From Mycobacterium uberis (lineage in GTDB: Bacteria > Actinomycetota > Actinomycetes > Mycobacteriales > Mycobacteriaceae): a stretch of DNA of 34,740 nucleotides. The position numbers and the translations under genes were made by a program. The stretch is taken from the NCBI RefSeq assembly GCF_003408705.1, contig NZ_QAYL01000026.1, positions 1-34,740 of the forward strand, written 5' to 3'. Of this stretch, positions 9,069 to 16,954 are shown piece after piece; position 1 is the stretch's first letter; every line of letters begins with the position of its first letter. Under the pieces are notes generated by a model that worked only from the letters and a program-made list of their open reading frames with translations, searched no databases and was not told where the DNA came from.

Positions 9069-9665
9069 GTGGACCGAGTGACCTGTCAGGCGAACAGCCG
9101 ACGTGACGAGTTACTGAGGCTCGCTGCTGCCATGTTTGCTGAGCGTGGCCTGCGGGCCACTACCGTCCGTGACATTGCCGACGGTGCCGGCATCCTGTCG
9201 GGTAGTCTGTATCATCATTTCTCCTCCAAGGAAGAGATGGTCGATGAGCTGCTGCGCGGGTTTCTAAACTGGCTTTTTGCCTGCTATCGCGAGATTATGG
9301 ACAGCGAGACCAATCCGCTGCAGCGGTTCACGGGTCTGTTTATGGTGTCATTTGAGGCGATCGAGCATCGGCATGCGCAAGTTGTTATTTACCAGGACGA
9401 AGCTCAACGGCTGTCATCGCAGCCGCGGTTTTCCTATATTGAGGATAAGAACCGACAACAACGCAAGATGTGGGTCGAGGTGCTTAGTGAAGGCATAGAC
9501 GAGGGCTACTTCCGGCCTGACCTCGATATTGACCTGGTCTACCGTTTCATCCGGGATACCACCTGGATGTCGGTGCGCTGGTATCAACCCGGCGGATCTC
9601 TTACCGCAGAGCAGATAGGTCAGCAGTATCTCGCCATCGTGCTTGGTGGAATCATGGCGAATTGA
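9069..9665 (+). CDS. kstR2: TetR-family repressor KstR2
   Basis: A TetR regulator of 198 residues, ortholog of Rv3557c, that represses the HIP-degradation genes and is released by HIP-CoA. The N-terminal helix-turn-helix is clear: LRATTVRDIADGAGILSG and SLYHHFSSKEEMVDELL (about residues 28-62). The C-terminal ligand domain includes VVIYQDEAQRLSSQPRFSYI and FIRDTTWMSVRWYQPGG. The GTG start at 9069 (MDRVTCQANSRRDELL) agrees with the family N-terminus. Matching operators are seen at 7050, 9040 and 14381 in this window, so regulator and sites are both retained. fadA6 follows after 19 bases. Confidence 0.96.
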   Translation: MDRVTCQANSRRDELLRLAAAMFAERGLRATTVRDIADGAGILSGSLYHHFSSKEEMVDELLRGFLNWLFACYREIMDSETNPLQRFTGLFMVSFEAIEHRHAQVVIYQDEAQRLSSQPRFSYIEDKNRQQRKMWVEVLSEGIDEGYFRPDLDIDLVYRFIRDTTWMSVRWYQPGGSLTAEQIGQQYLAIVLGGIMAN

Positions 9666-9684
9666 TCTGAAGAAGGAGTATGAT

Positions 9685-10833
9685 GTGCCCGAGGCGTACA
9701 TCGTGGAGGCTGTGCGTACCGCGGTCGGTAAGCGTGATGGATCTTTGGCCAAGGTACATCCGATTGACTTGGGGGCCACTGTATTCTGCGGTCTGCTCGA
9801 ACGTGTCGACGTGGACCCTGCCGCTGTTGACGACGTAATCGTGGGCTGTGTGGATGCTATTGGAGGGCAGGCAGGTAACATTGGCCGGCTGGCGTGGTTA
9901 GCGGCGGGTTATCCGGAGGAGGTTCCGGGTGTCACCGTCGATCGACAATGCGGGTCCGGCCAACAAGCGATTGCATTTGGTGCACAAGCCATTATGTCGG
10001 GTACGGTGGATGTTATTTTGGCCGGCGGTATGCAAAGCATGAGCCAGATCCCCATCGCATCGGCGATGGTGGTCGGTAGGCAGTTCGGCTTCACCTCTCC
10101 GACCAGCGAATCGGAGGGCTGGCTTCAGCGTTATGGTGATCAGGAGATTTCCCAGTTTCGGAGTGCTGAACTTATCGCCGAGCGGTGGAATCTGTCTCGC
10201 GAAACGATGGAGCAATACGCACTGAACAGTCACGAGCGTGCCTTGTCGGCAATCCGGGCAGGGCGTTTCGACGACGAGGTTATCGCAGTCGGCGACTTCT
10301 GTATCGATGAGGGGCCGCGGGAGACAACGTTAGAGAAGATGGCAGGACTGAAGACCCTTATTGAGGGCGGTCGGTTGACTGCTGCGTTGGCCAGCCAGAT
10401 CTCCGACGGCGCTAGCGCGGTATTGTTAGCTTCTGAGCAGGCTGTCAAAGATCACAAGTTGACGCCACGGGCCCGCATTTACCACATCAGTGCGCGTGGG
10501 GCCGACCCGGTATTCATGCTCACCGGACCCATTCCCGCCACCCGCTACGCGCTGGAAAAGACGAGGCTGTCCATCGAGGACATCGACACCGTCGAGATCA
10601 ACGAGGCATTCGCGCCGGTCGTGCTGGCCTGGCTTAAGGAGATCAAGGCTGACCCAGAGAAGGTCAACCCTAACGGCGGAGCGATCGCCCTCGGCCATCC
10701 GCTGGGTGCCACTGGGGCCAAGCTGTTCACCACCATGCTCCATGAGCTGGAACGTACCGGTGGCCGTTACGGGCTGCAGACAATGTGCGAGGGTGGCGGT
10801 ACCGCCAACGTCACGATTATTGAGCGGTTGTAG
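9685..10833 (+). CDS. fadA6: Thiolase FadA6
   Basis: A thiolase of 382 residues, ortholog of Rv3556c, used for thiolytic cleavage in ring C/D breakdown after ring opening. Active-site residues are Cys89 in DRQCGSGQQ, His338 in GHPLGATGAK and Cys368 in MCEGGGTANV. The GTG at 9685 is preferred over an upstream in-frame start because it has a good ribosome site, GAAGGAG at 9672-9678, six bases upstream, and gives the family N-terminus VPEAYIVEAVRTAVGKRDG. The loop around VGDFCIDEGPRE is a few residues shorter than the M. tuberculosis form as I recall it. M. tuberculosis has Rv3555c and fdxB after this gene; here only 50 bases separate it from convergent ipdC. Confidence 0.95.
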   Translation: MPEAYIVEAVRTAVGKRDGSLAKVHPIDLGATVFCGLLERVDVDPAAVDDVIVGCVDAIGGQAGNIGRLAWLAAGYPEEVPGVTVDRQCGSGQQAIAFGAQAIMSGTVDVILAGGMQSMSQIPIASAMVVGRQFGFTSPTSESEGWLQRYGDQEISQFRSAELIAERWNLSRETMEQYALNSHERALSAIRAGRFDDEVIAVGDFCIDEGPRETTLEKMAGLKTLIEGGRLTAALASQISDGASAVLLASEQAVKDHKLTPRARIYHISARGADPVFMLTGPIPATRYALEKTRLSIEDIDTVEINEAFAPVVLAWLKEIKADPEKVNPNGGAIALGHPLGATGAKLFTTMLHELERTGGRYGLQTMCEGGGTANVTIIERL

Positions 10834-10883
10834 CTCTTTTCCGCCGAGTGCGGACTACAGGATGGTCTGTTGTGTCTCAGGAT

Positions 10884-11960
10884 TCACAGTCGACGGTCGA
10901 TTAAGGTTCCCGCAGTCTGCAAATGCTCGATCGCGTCGCGGACAATCGATTCGATCAGCTCAGCGCATGACGGTAGGTCATCGAGGATGCCGGCCACCTG
11001 GCCAGATGCCAATACCCCAGCCTCAATATTGCCTTCAACTAACCCGGCTTTCAACAACATCGGGGTATTGGCCGCCATCACCAGCTGAGACCAGGTCAGC
11101 TTCTTGCCGTGGCGCATTGCCAAGCTATCGCGGACCATCGACCGCCAAGTCATTTGTGATAGCTTCTTGAATTTTGCGGCATTGCGCAACGCAGCACTGA
11201 AACCTTGTATTCGCGAGTCACTTTCCAACTTCTTGACCAGCCTGGTGTGCAGTACACGATGTGGTATGCCATCGACTCGGGTGGTGACTACCGTCCCATC
11301 TAGCTGCGTATCCAGATAGCGGCGTTTGACCGCATTGGGCACGGTGGAGTCCGAGGTGAGAAGGAACCTGGTGCCCATCGCTACGCCGGCTGCCCCGTAA
11401 GACAGCGCCGCCGCCAATCCGCGTCCGTCGAAAAATCCGCCCGCCGCAATTACCGGGATGCCACTGCCCTGCAAGGCGTCCAGTACGGATGGCAGCAATA
11501 GTGTCGTTGCGACAGGACCGGTGTGACCGCCTCCTTCGCTGCCCTGCACGATCACCGCGTCGGCGCCCCAGTCAGCGACCTTGCGCGCATGTTTAGCCGA
11601 ACCGATTGACGGGATAGCAATCGTTCCAGTGTCTTTCATCCTGGCTATCAATTCCTTTTTGGGTGTCAGTGCGAACGACGCCACTTTCACACCCGCGTGA
11701 AGTATCAGCTCTACGCGGTCGGCGGCGTCGGCGGCGTCAGCGCGGATGTTGACACCGAACGGCTTGTCGGTGGCGGCCTTGACCTTTCCTATGGCGGTTT
11801 CCAGTTCGTCTAGGGTCATGGTGGCGGATGCGAGGATGCCGAGTCCACCCGCGTTGGCCGTGGCCGACACCAGCCGGGCGCCGGACACCCAGCCCATCCC
11901 GGTCTGCACCACCGGATGCTCGATGCCCACCAGTTCGGTTAGTGGCGTTCGTAACTTCAT
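10884..11960 (-). CDS. ipdC: FMN-dependent reductase IpdC
   Basis: A 358-residue nitronate monooxygenase-like TIM-barrel flavoprotein, ortholog of Rv3553 (IpdC). IpdC reduces the ring double bond of an indene-carboxyl-CoA intermediate before ring D hydrolysis. Typical stretches are HPVVQTGMGWVSGARLVSAT, GGLGILASATMTLDE, GVNIRADAADA, the phosphate-binding GSEGGGHTGPVATTLLLPSV, and PVIAAGGFFDGRGLAAALSY followed by GAAGVAMGTRF. The ATG at 11960 overlaps the ipdB stop by four bases. It is the last gene of echA20-ipdA-ipdB-ipdC and ends convergently with fadA6. In M. tuberculosis fdxB follows; here it is missing. Confidence 0.95.
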   Translation of the reverse strand: MKLRTPLTELVGIEHPVVQTGMGWVSGARLVSATANAGGLGILASATMTLDELETAIGKVKAATDKPFGVNIRADAADAADRVELILHAGVKVASFALTPKKELIARMKDTGTIAIPSIGSAKHARKVADWGADAVIVQGSEGGGHTGPVATTLLLPSVLDALQGSGIPVIAAGGFFDGRGLAAALSYGAAGVAMGTRFLLTSDSTVPNAVKRRYLDTQLDGTVVTTRVDGIPHRVLHTRLVKKLESDSRIQGFSAALRNAAKFKKLSQMTWRSMVRDSLAMRHGKKLTWSQLVMAANTPMLLKAGLVEGNIEAGVLASGQVAGILDDLPSCAELIESIVRDAIEHLQTAGTLIDRRL

Positions 11961-12709
11961 GACCGTAACTCTCTGTCCCGCAACGATTTAGGGTCGATAA
12001 CCTCGCGGATCAGGCGTAGTTCTTCTTCGGTCGGCGACCTGGTTTCGTCGGCCGCGTCGAGACCAGAAACCTCGAACGAGGTGGCCTCGCGGACTTCGTA
12101 GCGCGACACCCCAGGGTGCAGAGCCAAGGCCCGCATCGTGTGGTCGGGACCGCTGAAATCGAACACGCCGAGATTGGACACCACCCGATACGGGTGGGCG
12201 AACCGGAACGCGGGATTGTTGGTGTCCAACTTATTATGGCCGATGCCGCAGACAATGTCGACGGCTTCGCAGAACACCCGCTTCGAGTGATTGCCGACCC
12301 AGTAGCTGGTCGTGTGGTTGATCGCGTTGCCGGGTGCACCACGAACGCCAAACATCTGCCGTGTGGGGTGTTGCAGCGGCCCTAACGCCGAGAGATTCTG
12401 GTTGCCGAAGCGGTCAATCTGATTGGCGCCCATGACGACATGGCGTCGGCCCCAGGCCAATGTCTCGAAGACCCGGTCAAACGGCATCCAGCCTTCAACC
12501 TTAATTGGTCCTTCGGCTGTTCCTAGCGCCGGGGTATCAGCCAGCAGCTGTGCCTCACCATCGGTGAGTAGAATGTCGGGAGAGAAAGTAAGACGCGCTA
12601 GCCGGGCTCCAATGGAAGCCATGTTCGTCATCGGGCTAACCATAATTTCGCCCGCATCACGGAACAATTCGGCGCAGGCGACCGCACATATTTCTGCTCG
12701 ACTGCTCAC
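11957..12709 (-). CDS. ipdB: COCHEA-CoA hydrolase subunit IpdB
   Basis: The beta subunit of the CoA-transferase-fold hydrolase IpdAB, which opens ring C of COCHEA-CoA; ortholog of Rv3552. The GTG at 12709 (VSSRAEICAVACAELFRDAG) gives 250 residues, the M. tuberculosis length, and lies four bases after the ipdA stop. Another GTG at 12721 would overlap ipdA by eight bases and add four residues; I consider it less likely. Recognisable stretches are MVSPMTNMASIGARLARLTF, SPDILLTDGEAQLLADTPAL, RRHVVMGANQIDRFGNQN and VIDPKSLRDRELRS. It is coupled to ipdC by a four-base overlap. Confidence 0.94.
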   Translation of the reverse strand: MSSRAEICAVACAELFRDAGEIMVSPMTNMASIGARLARLTFSPDILLTDGEAQLLADTPALGTAEGPIKVEGWMPFDRVFETLAWGRRHVVMGANQIDRFGNQNLSALGPLQHPTRQMFGVRGAPGNAINHTTSYWVGNHSKRVFCEAVDIVCGIGHNKLDTNNPAFRFAHPYRVVSNLGVFDFSGPDHTMRALALHPGVSRYEVREATSFEVSGLDAADETRSPTEEELRLIREVIDPKSLRDRELRS

Positions 12710-12713
12710 TATC

Positions 12714-13601
12714 TCACGCACGATAGGTCTCTTGATTGAAAGTTCCTACGGCTAAGTGGTATTCGTCTTCGCTACCCGATAGGTAGGTGTGTCTGAACCG
12801 CTGCCAGCCCTTTTCCGTCGCTGCCGCCTCAGCGTAGTGCCGCTGGAATTTTTCGTCGCGATCATAGTCTGGTGCGGCGGTGGTGAAATGAGCGCCACCA
12901 GGTGCTTCCACGACGGTGTCGACCATCATCCGGTTTACTAGTAGCGCTTGCGGCGGTACCGCCTCGATCAGCTTCTGGGTGGGTACTATACGCTCCACCG
13001 ATAGGAAGCGCTTTTTCGCAGCCATCAGGAAGAGATCGTCGAAGTACGGGTCGATGCCAGTGTATGCGGCATTGCCTTGGCTGTCACCAAGATTGAGGTG
13101 GACAAAGGCGGCGTCAAGGTACAATGCCGGCATAGCAATCAGCGTCTCGTATCCGTCACCGGGCACCGGGTACGGCGAGCGAACGGTAGCCAGCTCACCC
13201 TCCCAAAAGTCTGGTACCGAGCTACCAAGTCCAGCGCGGATCGGCAGGAACGGCAGCCGCTGGGCTGCCGCCTGCAGCCCGCAGCGTAGCATGCCCTCGT
13301 CCATTTCTCGGGCTTCAATTGTTCCGCTAGTGCGCGCCTTGGCGAACCATGGGTCGTAGTATGGCGGTGAATCCAGAGAGACGAACCCGTAGTAGACGCG
13401 CCTTACTTTGCCGGCAGAGCACAGCAGTCCTAGGTCAGGGCCACCGTAGGTGACTACCGTTAAGTCCGTTAGGTCGGTGCGCAGTATGGCGCGTATGAAT
13501 GCCATCGGCTTGCGTCGTGAACCCCAGCCACCGATACCGATAACCATGCCGTTGCGCAGTTGCGCGACGGCATTGTCGATGGTAGTTCGCTTGTCGCTCA
13601 C
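12714..13601 (-). CDS. ipdA: COCHEA-CoA hydrolase subunit IpdA
   Basis: The alpha subunit of IpdAB, a family I CoA-transferase homologue that works as a hydrolase and cleaves ring C; ortholog of Rv3551, 295 residues. It contains IGIGGWGSRRKPMAFIRAIL, VVTYGGPDLGLLCSAGKV, and the EAREMDEGML segment (about residues 97-105). The catalytic Glu described for IpdA orthologs should lie in that segment (Glu102 here; inferred from position). The GTG start at 13601 overlaps the echA20 stop as GTGA, so it is coupled. The reading frame is uninterrupted. Confidence 0.95.
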   Translation of the reverse strand: MSDKRTTIDNAVAQLRNGMVIGIGGWGSRRKPMAFIRAILRTDLTDLTVVTYGGPDLGLLCSAGKVRRVYYGFVSLDSPPYYDPWFAKARTSGTIEAREMDEGMLRCGLQAAAQRLPFLPIRAGLGSSVPDFWEGELATVRSPYPVPGDGYETLIAMPALYLDAAFVHLNLGDSQGNAAYTGIDPYFDDLFLMAAKKRFLSVERIVPTQKLIEAVPPQALLVNRMMVDTVVEAPGGAHFTTAAPDYDRDEKFQRHYAEAAATEKGWQRFRHTYLSGSEDEYHLAVGTFNQETYRA

Positions 13602-14341
13602 GATTTCTTAACAAAAGCATTGCGGTACTCATCGGACACACCAGCGAGGTTGAGTTCGAAGGTAAAGCTTTGCTCCATACGGTAACTCGAGTTAACGCGT
13701 TGTACGTCAATAAGATTCAGCGCTTCTTTGGCAGCACGAATGACCCGAGTGTCCTTGTCAGCGATGTTGCGAGCTACTCGTAGTGCGGCCTCATCGAGTT
13801 GATCTCGGGGGACTACCTCGTGCACCGAGCCGAGATGGTGCAAAGTGGCGGCGTCTACGGTGGCTGCAGTGAAGAACAGTCGTCGCATCATGTGCTGGGG
13901 GACTAGTCGCGACAGATGGGTGGCCGCCCCGAGTGCGCCGCGTTCCACCTCCGGCAGCCCGAAGGTAGCGTCGTCGGCTGCCACGATGACATCGGAGTTG
14001 CCGACCAGACCAATCCCGCCGCCGAAGCAGAATCCATTCACCGCAGCGATCACCGGCACCGCGCACTCGTACACCGCGCGGAATGCGGCGAAGCAGCCGC
14101 GATTGGCGTCGATCAGTGCTGTGAAGCCTGTAGTTTGCTGCATTTCCTTGATGTCCGCACCGGCGTTAAACCCGCGCCCTTCGGCCCGCAGGATCACTGC
14201 GCGGGTATCGGGTCTGTCACCGACAGTCGTAACCGCGTCGGCAAGTTCGAACCAGCCGTGTGATGGGATCGCGTTAACAGGTGGGTAATTGACGGTGACT
14301 GTGGCAATGCCCAGCTCAGTGGTGCTGGATGTTATGGGCAA
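13598..14341 (-). CDS. echA20: Ring D hydrolase EchA20
   Basis: A crotonase-fold protein of 247 residues, ortholog of Rv3550 (EchA20), which hydrolyses ring D of the HIP-derived indene-carboxyl-CoA. Crotonase features are RAEGRGFNAGADIKEMQ (first oxyanion-hole strand), VPVIAAVNGFCFGGGIGLVG (second oxyanion-hole Gly) and ATFGLPEVERGALGAATHLS. The start codon is TTG at 14341 (MPITSS), supported by a GGGAGG ribosome site seven to eight bases upstream and by the family N-terminus. It leads the minus-strand operon echA20-ipdABC and diverges from the SDR gene at 14410 across a KstR2 box. Confidence 0.95.
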   Translation of the reverse strand: MPITSSTTELGIATVTVNYPPVNAIPSHGWFELADAVTTVGDRPDTRAVILRAEGRGFNAGADIKEMQQTTGFTALIDANRGCFAAFRAVYECAVPVIAAVNGFCFGGGIGLVGNSDVIVAADDATFGLPEVERGALGAATHLSRLVPQHMMRRLFFTAATVDAATLHHLGSVHEVVPRDQLDEAALRVARNIADKDTRVIRAAKEALNLIDVQRVNSSYRMEQSFTFELNLAGVSDEYRNAFVKKS

Positions 14342-14380
14342 GGTGCCACCTCCCTGGGGAGTTACGGGCTAACTATATTA

Positions 14381-14394
14381 AGCAAGCACTTGCT
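14381..14394. promoter_or_regulatory. KstR2 operator between echA20 and the SDR operon
   Basis: AGCAAGCACTTGCT matches AnCAAGnnCTTGnT fully. With its flanking A and T it forms a 16-bp inverted repeat, perfect except for the central CA, so it is the most symmetrical of the three boxes here. It serves the divergent echA20 and Rv3549c-type operons. Confidence 0.92.
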
Positions 14395-14397
14395 TGG

Positions 14398-14403
14398 TAG
14401 GCT
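14398..14403 (+). promoter_or_regulatory. Putative -10 of a leaderless SDR-operon promoter
   Basis: TAGGCT fits TANNNT and is followed by six bases and then the GTG start at 14410. No convincing Shine-Dalgarno sequence is present. It sits three bases from the KstR2 box, the same geometry as at kstR2. Confidence 0.45.
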
Positions 14404-14409
14404 AGCACA

Positions 14410-15189
14410 GTGACTCGTGCCAAAGGAGCCAACGCTATCAATTTGGGACTTGCTGGGCGGGTAGTTTTGGTCACCGGTGGCGTCCGGGGTGTGGGTGCGG
14501 GTATCAGTTCGGTTTTTGCCGAGCAGGGCGCGACCGTGATCACCTGTGCACGACGAGCCGTCGAAGGTTTGCCGCATGAGTTCCATGTCTGCGACATCCG
14601 CGACGAGGACTCGGTGGCTCGGCTTATCAGTGCAATCGCTGAACGATACGGACGCCTCGACGTGTTGATTAACAATGCCGGAGGATCCCCGTATGCCTTA
14701 GTAGCTGAGGCCACGCACACTTTTCACCGTAAGATTGTAGAACTCAATATGCTTGCACCACTGTTAGTTTCGCAACATGCAAATGTATTGATGCAAGCGC
14801 AACCTAGCGGTGGGTCGATTGTTAATATTTGCAGTGTCAGCGGTCGTCGTCCTACCCCGGGTACGGCTGCTTACGGGGCCGCCAAGGCGGGTTTCGAAAA
14901 TCTCACTCTCACAATGGCGGTTGAATGGGCTCCCAAGGTTAGGGTTAATGCGCTAGTGGTCGGCATGGTGGAAACCGAACAGTCGGAACTTTTCTACGGT
15001 GATACTGAGTCGATTTCCCGGATTGCTGCCACCGTGCCACTAGGGAGACTGGCTAAACCGAGCGATATAGGCTGGGCTGCAGCGTTTTTGACGTCTGATG
15101 TGGCTTCATATATCAGCGGCGCCACGCTGGAGGTACACGGAGGTGGTGAGTCGCCACCGTATCTTGTCGCTTCCAGTGCCAACAAGTAA
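14410..15189 (+). CDS. Short-chain dehydrogenase, Rv3549c type
   Basis: A 259-residue SDR oxidoreductase with the cofactor motif VTGGVRGVGAG (about residues 21-31), NNAGGSP (88-94), Ser142 and the catalytic Tyr155-x3-Lys159 in GTAAYGAAKAG. It matches M. tuberculosis Rv3549c over its whole length. It belongs to the KstR2 regulon, but its exact substrate in HIP degradation is not known to me. The GTG start has a KstR2 box 15 bases upstream and a possible leaderless -10. A second SDR gene follows after 27 bases, forming a two-gene operon. Its retention in a decaying neighbourhood argues for a real role in the pathway. Confidence 0.92.
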   Translation: MTRAKGANAINLGLAGRVVLVTGGVRGVGAGISSVFAEQGATVITCARRAVEGLPHEFHVCDIRDEDSVARLISAIAERYGRLDVLINNAGGSPYALVAEATHTFHRKIVELNMLAPLLVSQHANVLMQAQPSGGSIVNICSVSGRRPTPGTAAYGAAKAGFENLTLTMAVEWAPKVRVNALVVGMVETEQSELFYGDTESISRIAATVPLGRLAKPSDIGWAAAFLTSDVASYISGATLEVHGGGESPPYLVASSANK

Positions 15190-15216
15190 TTCAGTAACAC
15201 GTAAGGAGCAATGGGT

Positions 15217-16134
15217 ATGGGCGTGGTCGACGGTCGTGTAGTCATTGTCACCGGAGCGGGTGGTGGTATCGGTCGCGCACATGCGCTGGCTTTCGCGTCA
15301 GAAGGTGCGATGGTGGTGGTCAACGACATTGGGGTTGGCCTGGATGGATCGCCCACCAGCGGTGGCAGCACCGCGCAGAGTGTGGTAGACGAAATCATGG
15401 CAGCAGGTGGGACAGCCGTCGCCGACAGATCCAACATCGCTGATTGGGGCCAAGCGGCCCGGATGATTCAGACGGCTGTAGCTACTTTTGGTGGCCTGGA
15501 TGTTCTGGTCAACAATGCCGGTATCGTGCGAGACAGGATGATAACCAACACCAGTGAGGAGGAATTCGATGCCGTCATCGCAGTGCACCTCAAGGGCCAT
15601 TTCGCCACGATGCGGCACGCTGGCTCGTACTGGCGGGCACTGTCCAAAGAGGGCAAAATCGTTGATGCACGGATTATCAATACCAGCTCCGGTGCCGGCT
15701 TACAGGGCAGCGTTGGACAGGGGAACTACAGTGCCGCTAAGGCTGGAATTGCGGTGATGACGCTGGTTGGCGCCGCAGAACTGGGTCGGTATGGGGTAAC
15801 CGTCAACGCCATCGCACCGTCGGCCCGAACCCGCATGACCGAGACTGTCTTCGCCAAGATGATGGCAAAATCGGCCGAAGGATTCGATGCGATGGCGCCT
15901 GAGAATGTGTCGCCTCTGGTGGTATGGCTGGGTAGCACCGCATCCCGTGGCGTGACCGGGAGGGTGTTCGAAGTCGAGGGTGGCATCATCCGTGTTGCCG
16001 AGGGCTGGGCGCATGGCCCTCAAGTTGATAAGGGCGCGAGGTGGGATCCCGCCGAACTAGGGTCCGTTGTCACCGACCTGTTGGCCAAATCACGGACGCC
16101 GGTTCCAGTTTACGGGGCCGGTCCGCGGTTGTAA
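15217..16134 (+). CDS. Short-chain dehydrogenase, Rv3548c type
   Basis: A 305-residue SDR of the longer form seen in hydroxyacyl-CoA and 17-beta-hydroxysteroid dehydrogenases, ortholog of Rv3548c. Motifs are VTGAGGGIGRAHALAFA (about residues 11-27), NNAGIVRDRM (99-108), the NTSSGAG serine region, and Tyr171-x3-Lys175 in GNYSAAKAG. The ATG at 15217 is chosen because AAGGAG at 15203-15208 lies eight bases upstream and because the product starts MGVVDGRVVIVTG like its ortholog; the ATG at 15211 would be only two bases from the ribosome site. It is second in the KstR2-controlled SDR operon. Its substrate is unassigned, but a steroid- or HIP-derived CoA thioester fits the context. Confidence 0.92.
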   Translation: MGVVDGRVVIVTGAGGGIGRAHALAFASEGAMVVVNDIGVGLDGSPTSGGSTAQSVVDEIMAAGGTAVADRSNIADWGQAARMIQTAVATFGGLDVLVNNAGIVRDRMITNTSEEEFDAVIAVHLKGHFATMRHAGSYWRALSKEGKIVDARIINTSSGAGLQGSVGQGNYSAAKAGIAVMTLVGAAELGRYGVTVNAIAPSARTRMTETVFAKMMAKSAEGFDAMAPENVSPLVVWLGSTASRGVTGRVFEVEGGIIRVAEGWAHGPQVDKGARWDPAELGSVVTDLLAKSRTPVPVYGAGPRL

Positions 16135-16232
16135 GTAGCCTCGTTCACGCTCTCGCCGCTACGGAAGAGCGCGAAAATAGCAACGCCCTTGAACCCGCTA
16201 CACTTAATTGGTTTTCCTATGATGGTTGGGAT

Positions 16233-16256
16233 CTCGCCGACCGTGCGGTCGGCGAG
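16233..16256 (+). terminator. GC-rich hairpin downstream of the SDR operon
   Basis: CTCGCCGACCG and CGGTCGGCGAG form a perfect 11-bp inverted repeat around a two-base centre (10 bp with a GTGC loop). It begins 99 bases after the Rv3548c-type stop. There is no T-run, which is common for mycobacterial stem-loops, so termination is inferred only. The plus-strand frame running through it (about 16164-16331) has no homology I recognise. Confidence 0.35.
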
Positions 16257-16327
16257 ACGGCAGCAAAAAGCCTATCAGAGGCCTGGAAGTGGTTAGATCA
16301 GTCGATAGTCGTGTGGAAAGTCGGCCC

Positions 16328-16357
16328 TTGACGTCGAGTCGGGGGCAGGCCTATACG
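16328..16357 (+). promoter_or_regulatory. Possible promoter upstream of the eccB fragment
   Basis: TTGACG (16328-16333) and TATACG (16352-16357) are spaced by 18 bases and resemble a SigA-type promoter. They lie upstream of the dead eccB fragment. This may be a relic of the fragment's former context, or chance. Confidence 0.2.
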
Positions 16358-16407
16358 ATAGGACGACCGACACGGTAGATGCGAGCTTCAACAGGGGGAG
16401 TGAACGA

Positions 16408-16805
16408 TTGGTTCTTCGCTTGACTACCAAGATTCAGATTAACAGCTGGCGTTTTCTGCTTCGTTGACTCGAACATGCCACCGTGTGGCGATACACTCGG
16501 ATGTTCGACGATCTGCTACTGCCTTACAGGCTGTCAGCCGCACTCGGCATGGTGCTTGCGCTAATGTTCGTTGTCGGCCACTGGATTCTTAGTCTACTAA
16601 GCCAGTGGGCAAACTGGGCAGCAGCAGTTTTCGTTGACCAAACGACTAACCAACTGTATGTGATGTTGTCGGTGTAGCTACATCCGATCTATAATCACAC
16701 CTCGGTACGGTTGATGTTGGGTAATCTAGCCATTGTCACATGCCCTGGGCTAAGTAAGTTTTCCGTCAGCCAGGCTATTGGGACCCCCGGTTCCCTCGGT
16801 CGTGG
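16408..16805 (+). pseudogene. eccB1: ESX secretion component EccB (EccB1-like), N-terminal fragment
   Basis: One continuous frame from a TTG at 16408, with the ribosome site AGGGGGAG at 16392-16399, reads LRLTTKIQINSWRFLLR, LEHATV, TRMFDD, a hydrophobic membrane segment (SAALGMVLALMFVVGHWILS), VDQTTNQLYVMLS, LHPIYN and IGTPGS. This is the N-terminus of EccB, the membrane core protein of type VII secretion, and is closest to EccB1 of ESX-1 as I recall it. Two nonsense mutations interrupt it: TGA at 16465-16467, replacing the second Arg of the Arg-Arg pair, and TAG at 16675-16677, replacing Gln before LHP. Homology ends near 16805, leaving about 130 of roughly 480 residues. EccB genes do not belong in this locus, so this is a displaced fragment. 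Confidence 0.72.
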
Positions 16806-16954
16806 TCAACAATGCTACCGGTGCCTTTTGAATCGGGTCGCCGAACTTTCGATTGCTGTGGTGATAGATCCAGGTGTTTACCCGGGACGCTCACTCGATC
16901 ACGGTGTCGACTCAACGTGAATTAACTTTTGCAGCTTTTCCATCACGGGTATTC

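Noticed and set aside
10490..11170. A 226-residue plus-strand frame across the fadA6 end and ipdC
   Set aside because: It overlaps two clear genes in another frame or strand and is rich in Arg/Ser/Pro, as expected for a shadow frame.
11700..11760. Short GCGTCGGCG repeats inside ipdC
   Set aside because: They encode the Ala-Asp repeat of RADAADAADR, which the ortholog nearly shares. This is ordinary codon repetition.
16164..16331. Open frame reading LEPATLNWFSYDGWDLADRA and onward as a gene
   Set aside because: It has no recognisable homology and no clear start, and it lies in decayed DNA with a hairpin inside it. It could be a remnant, but I cannot name it.
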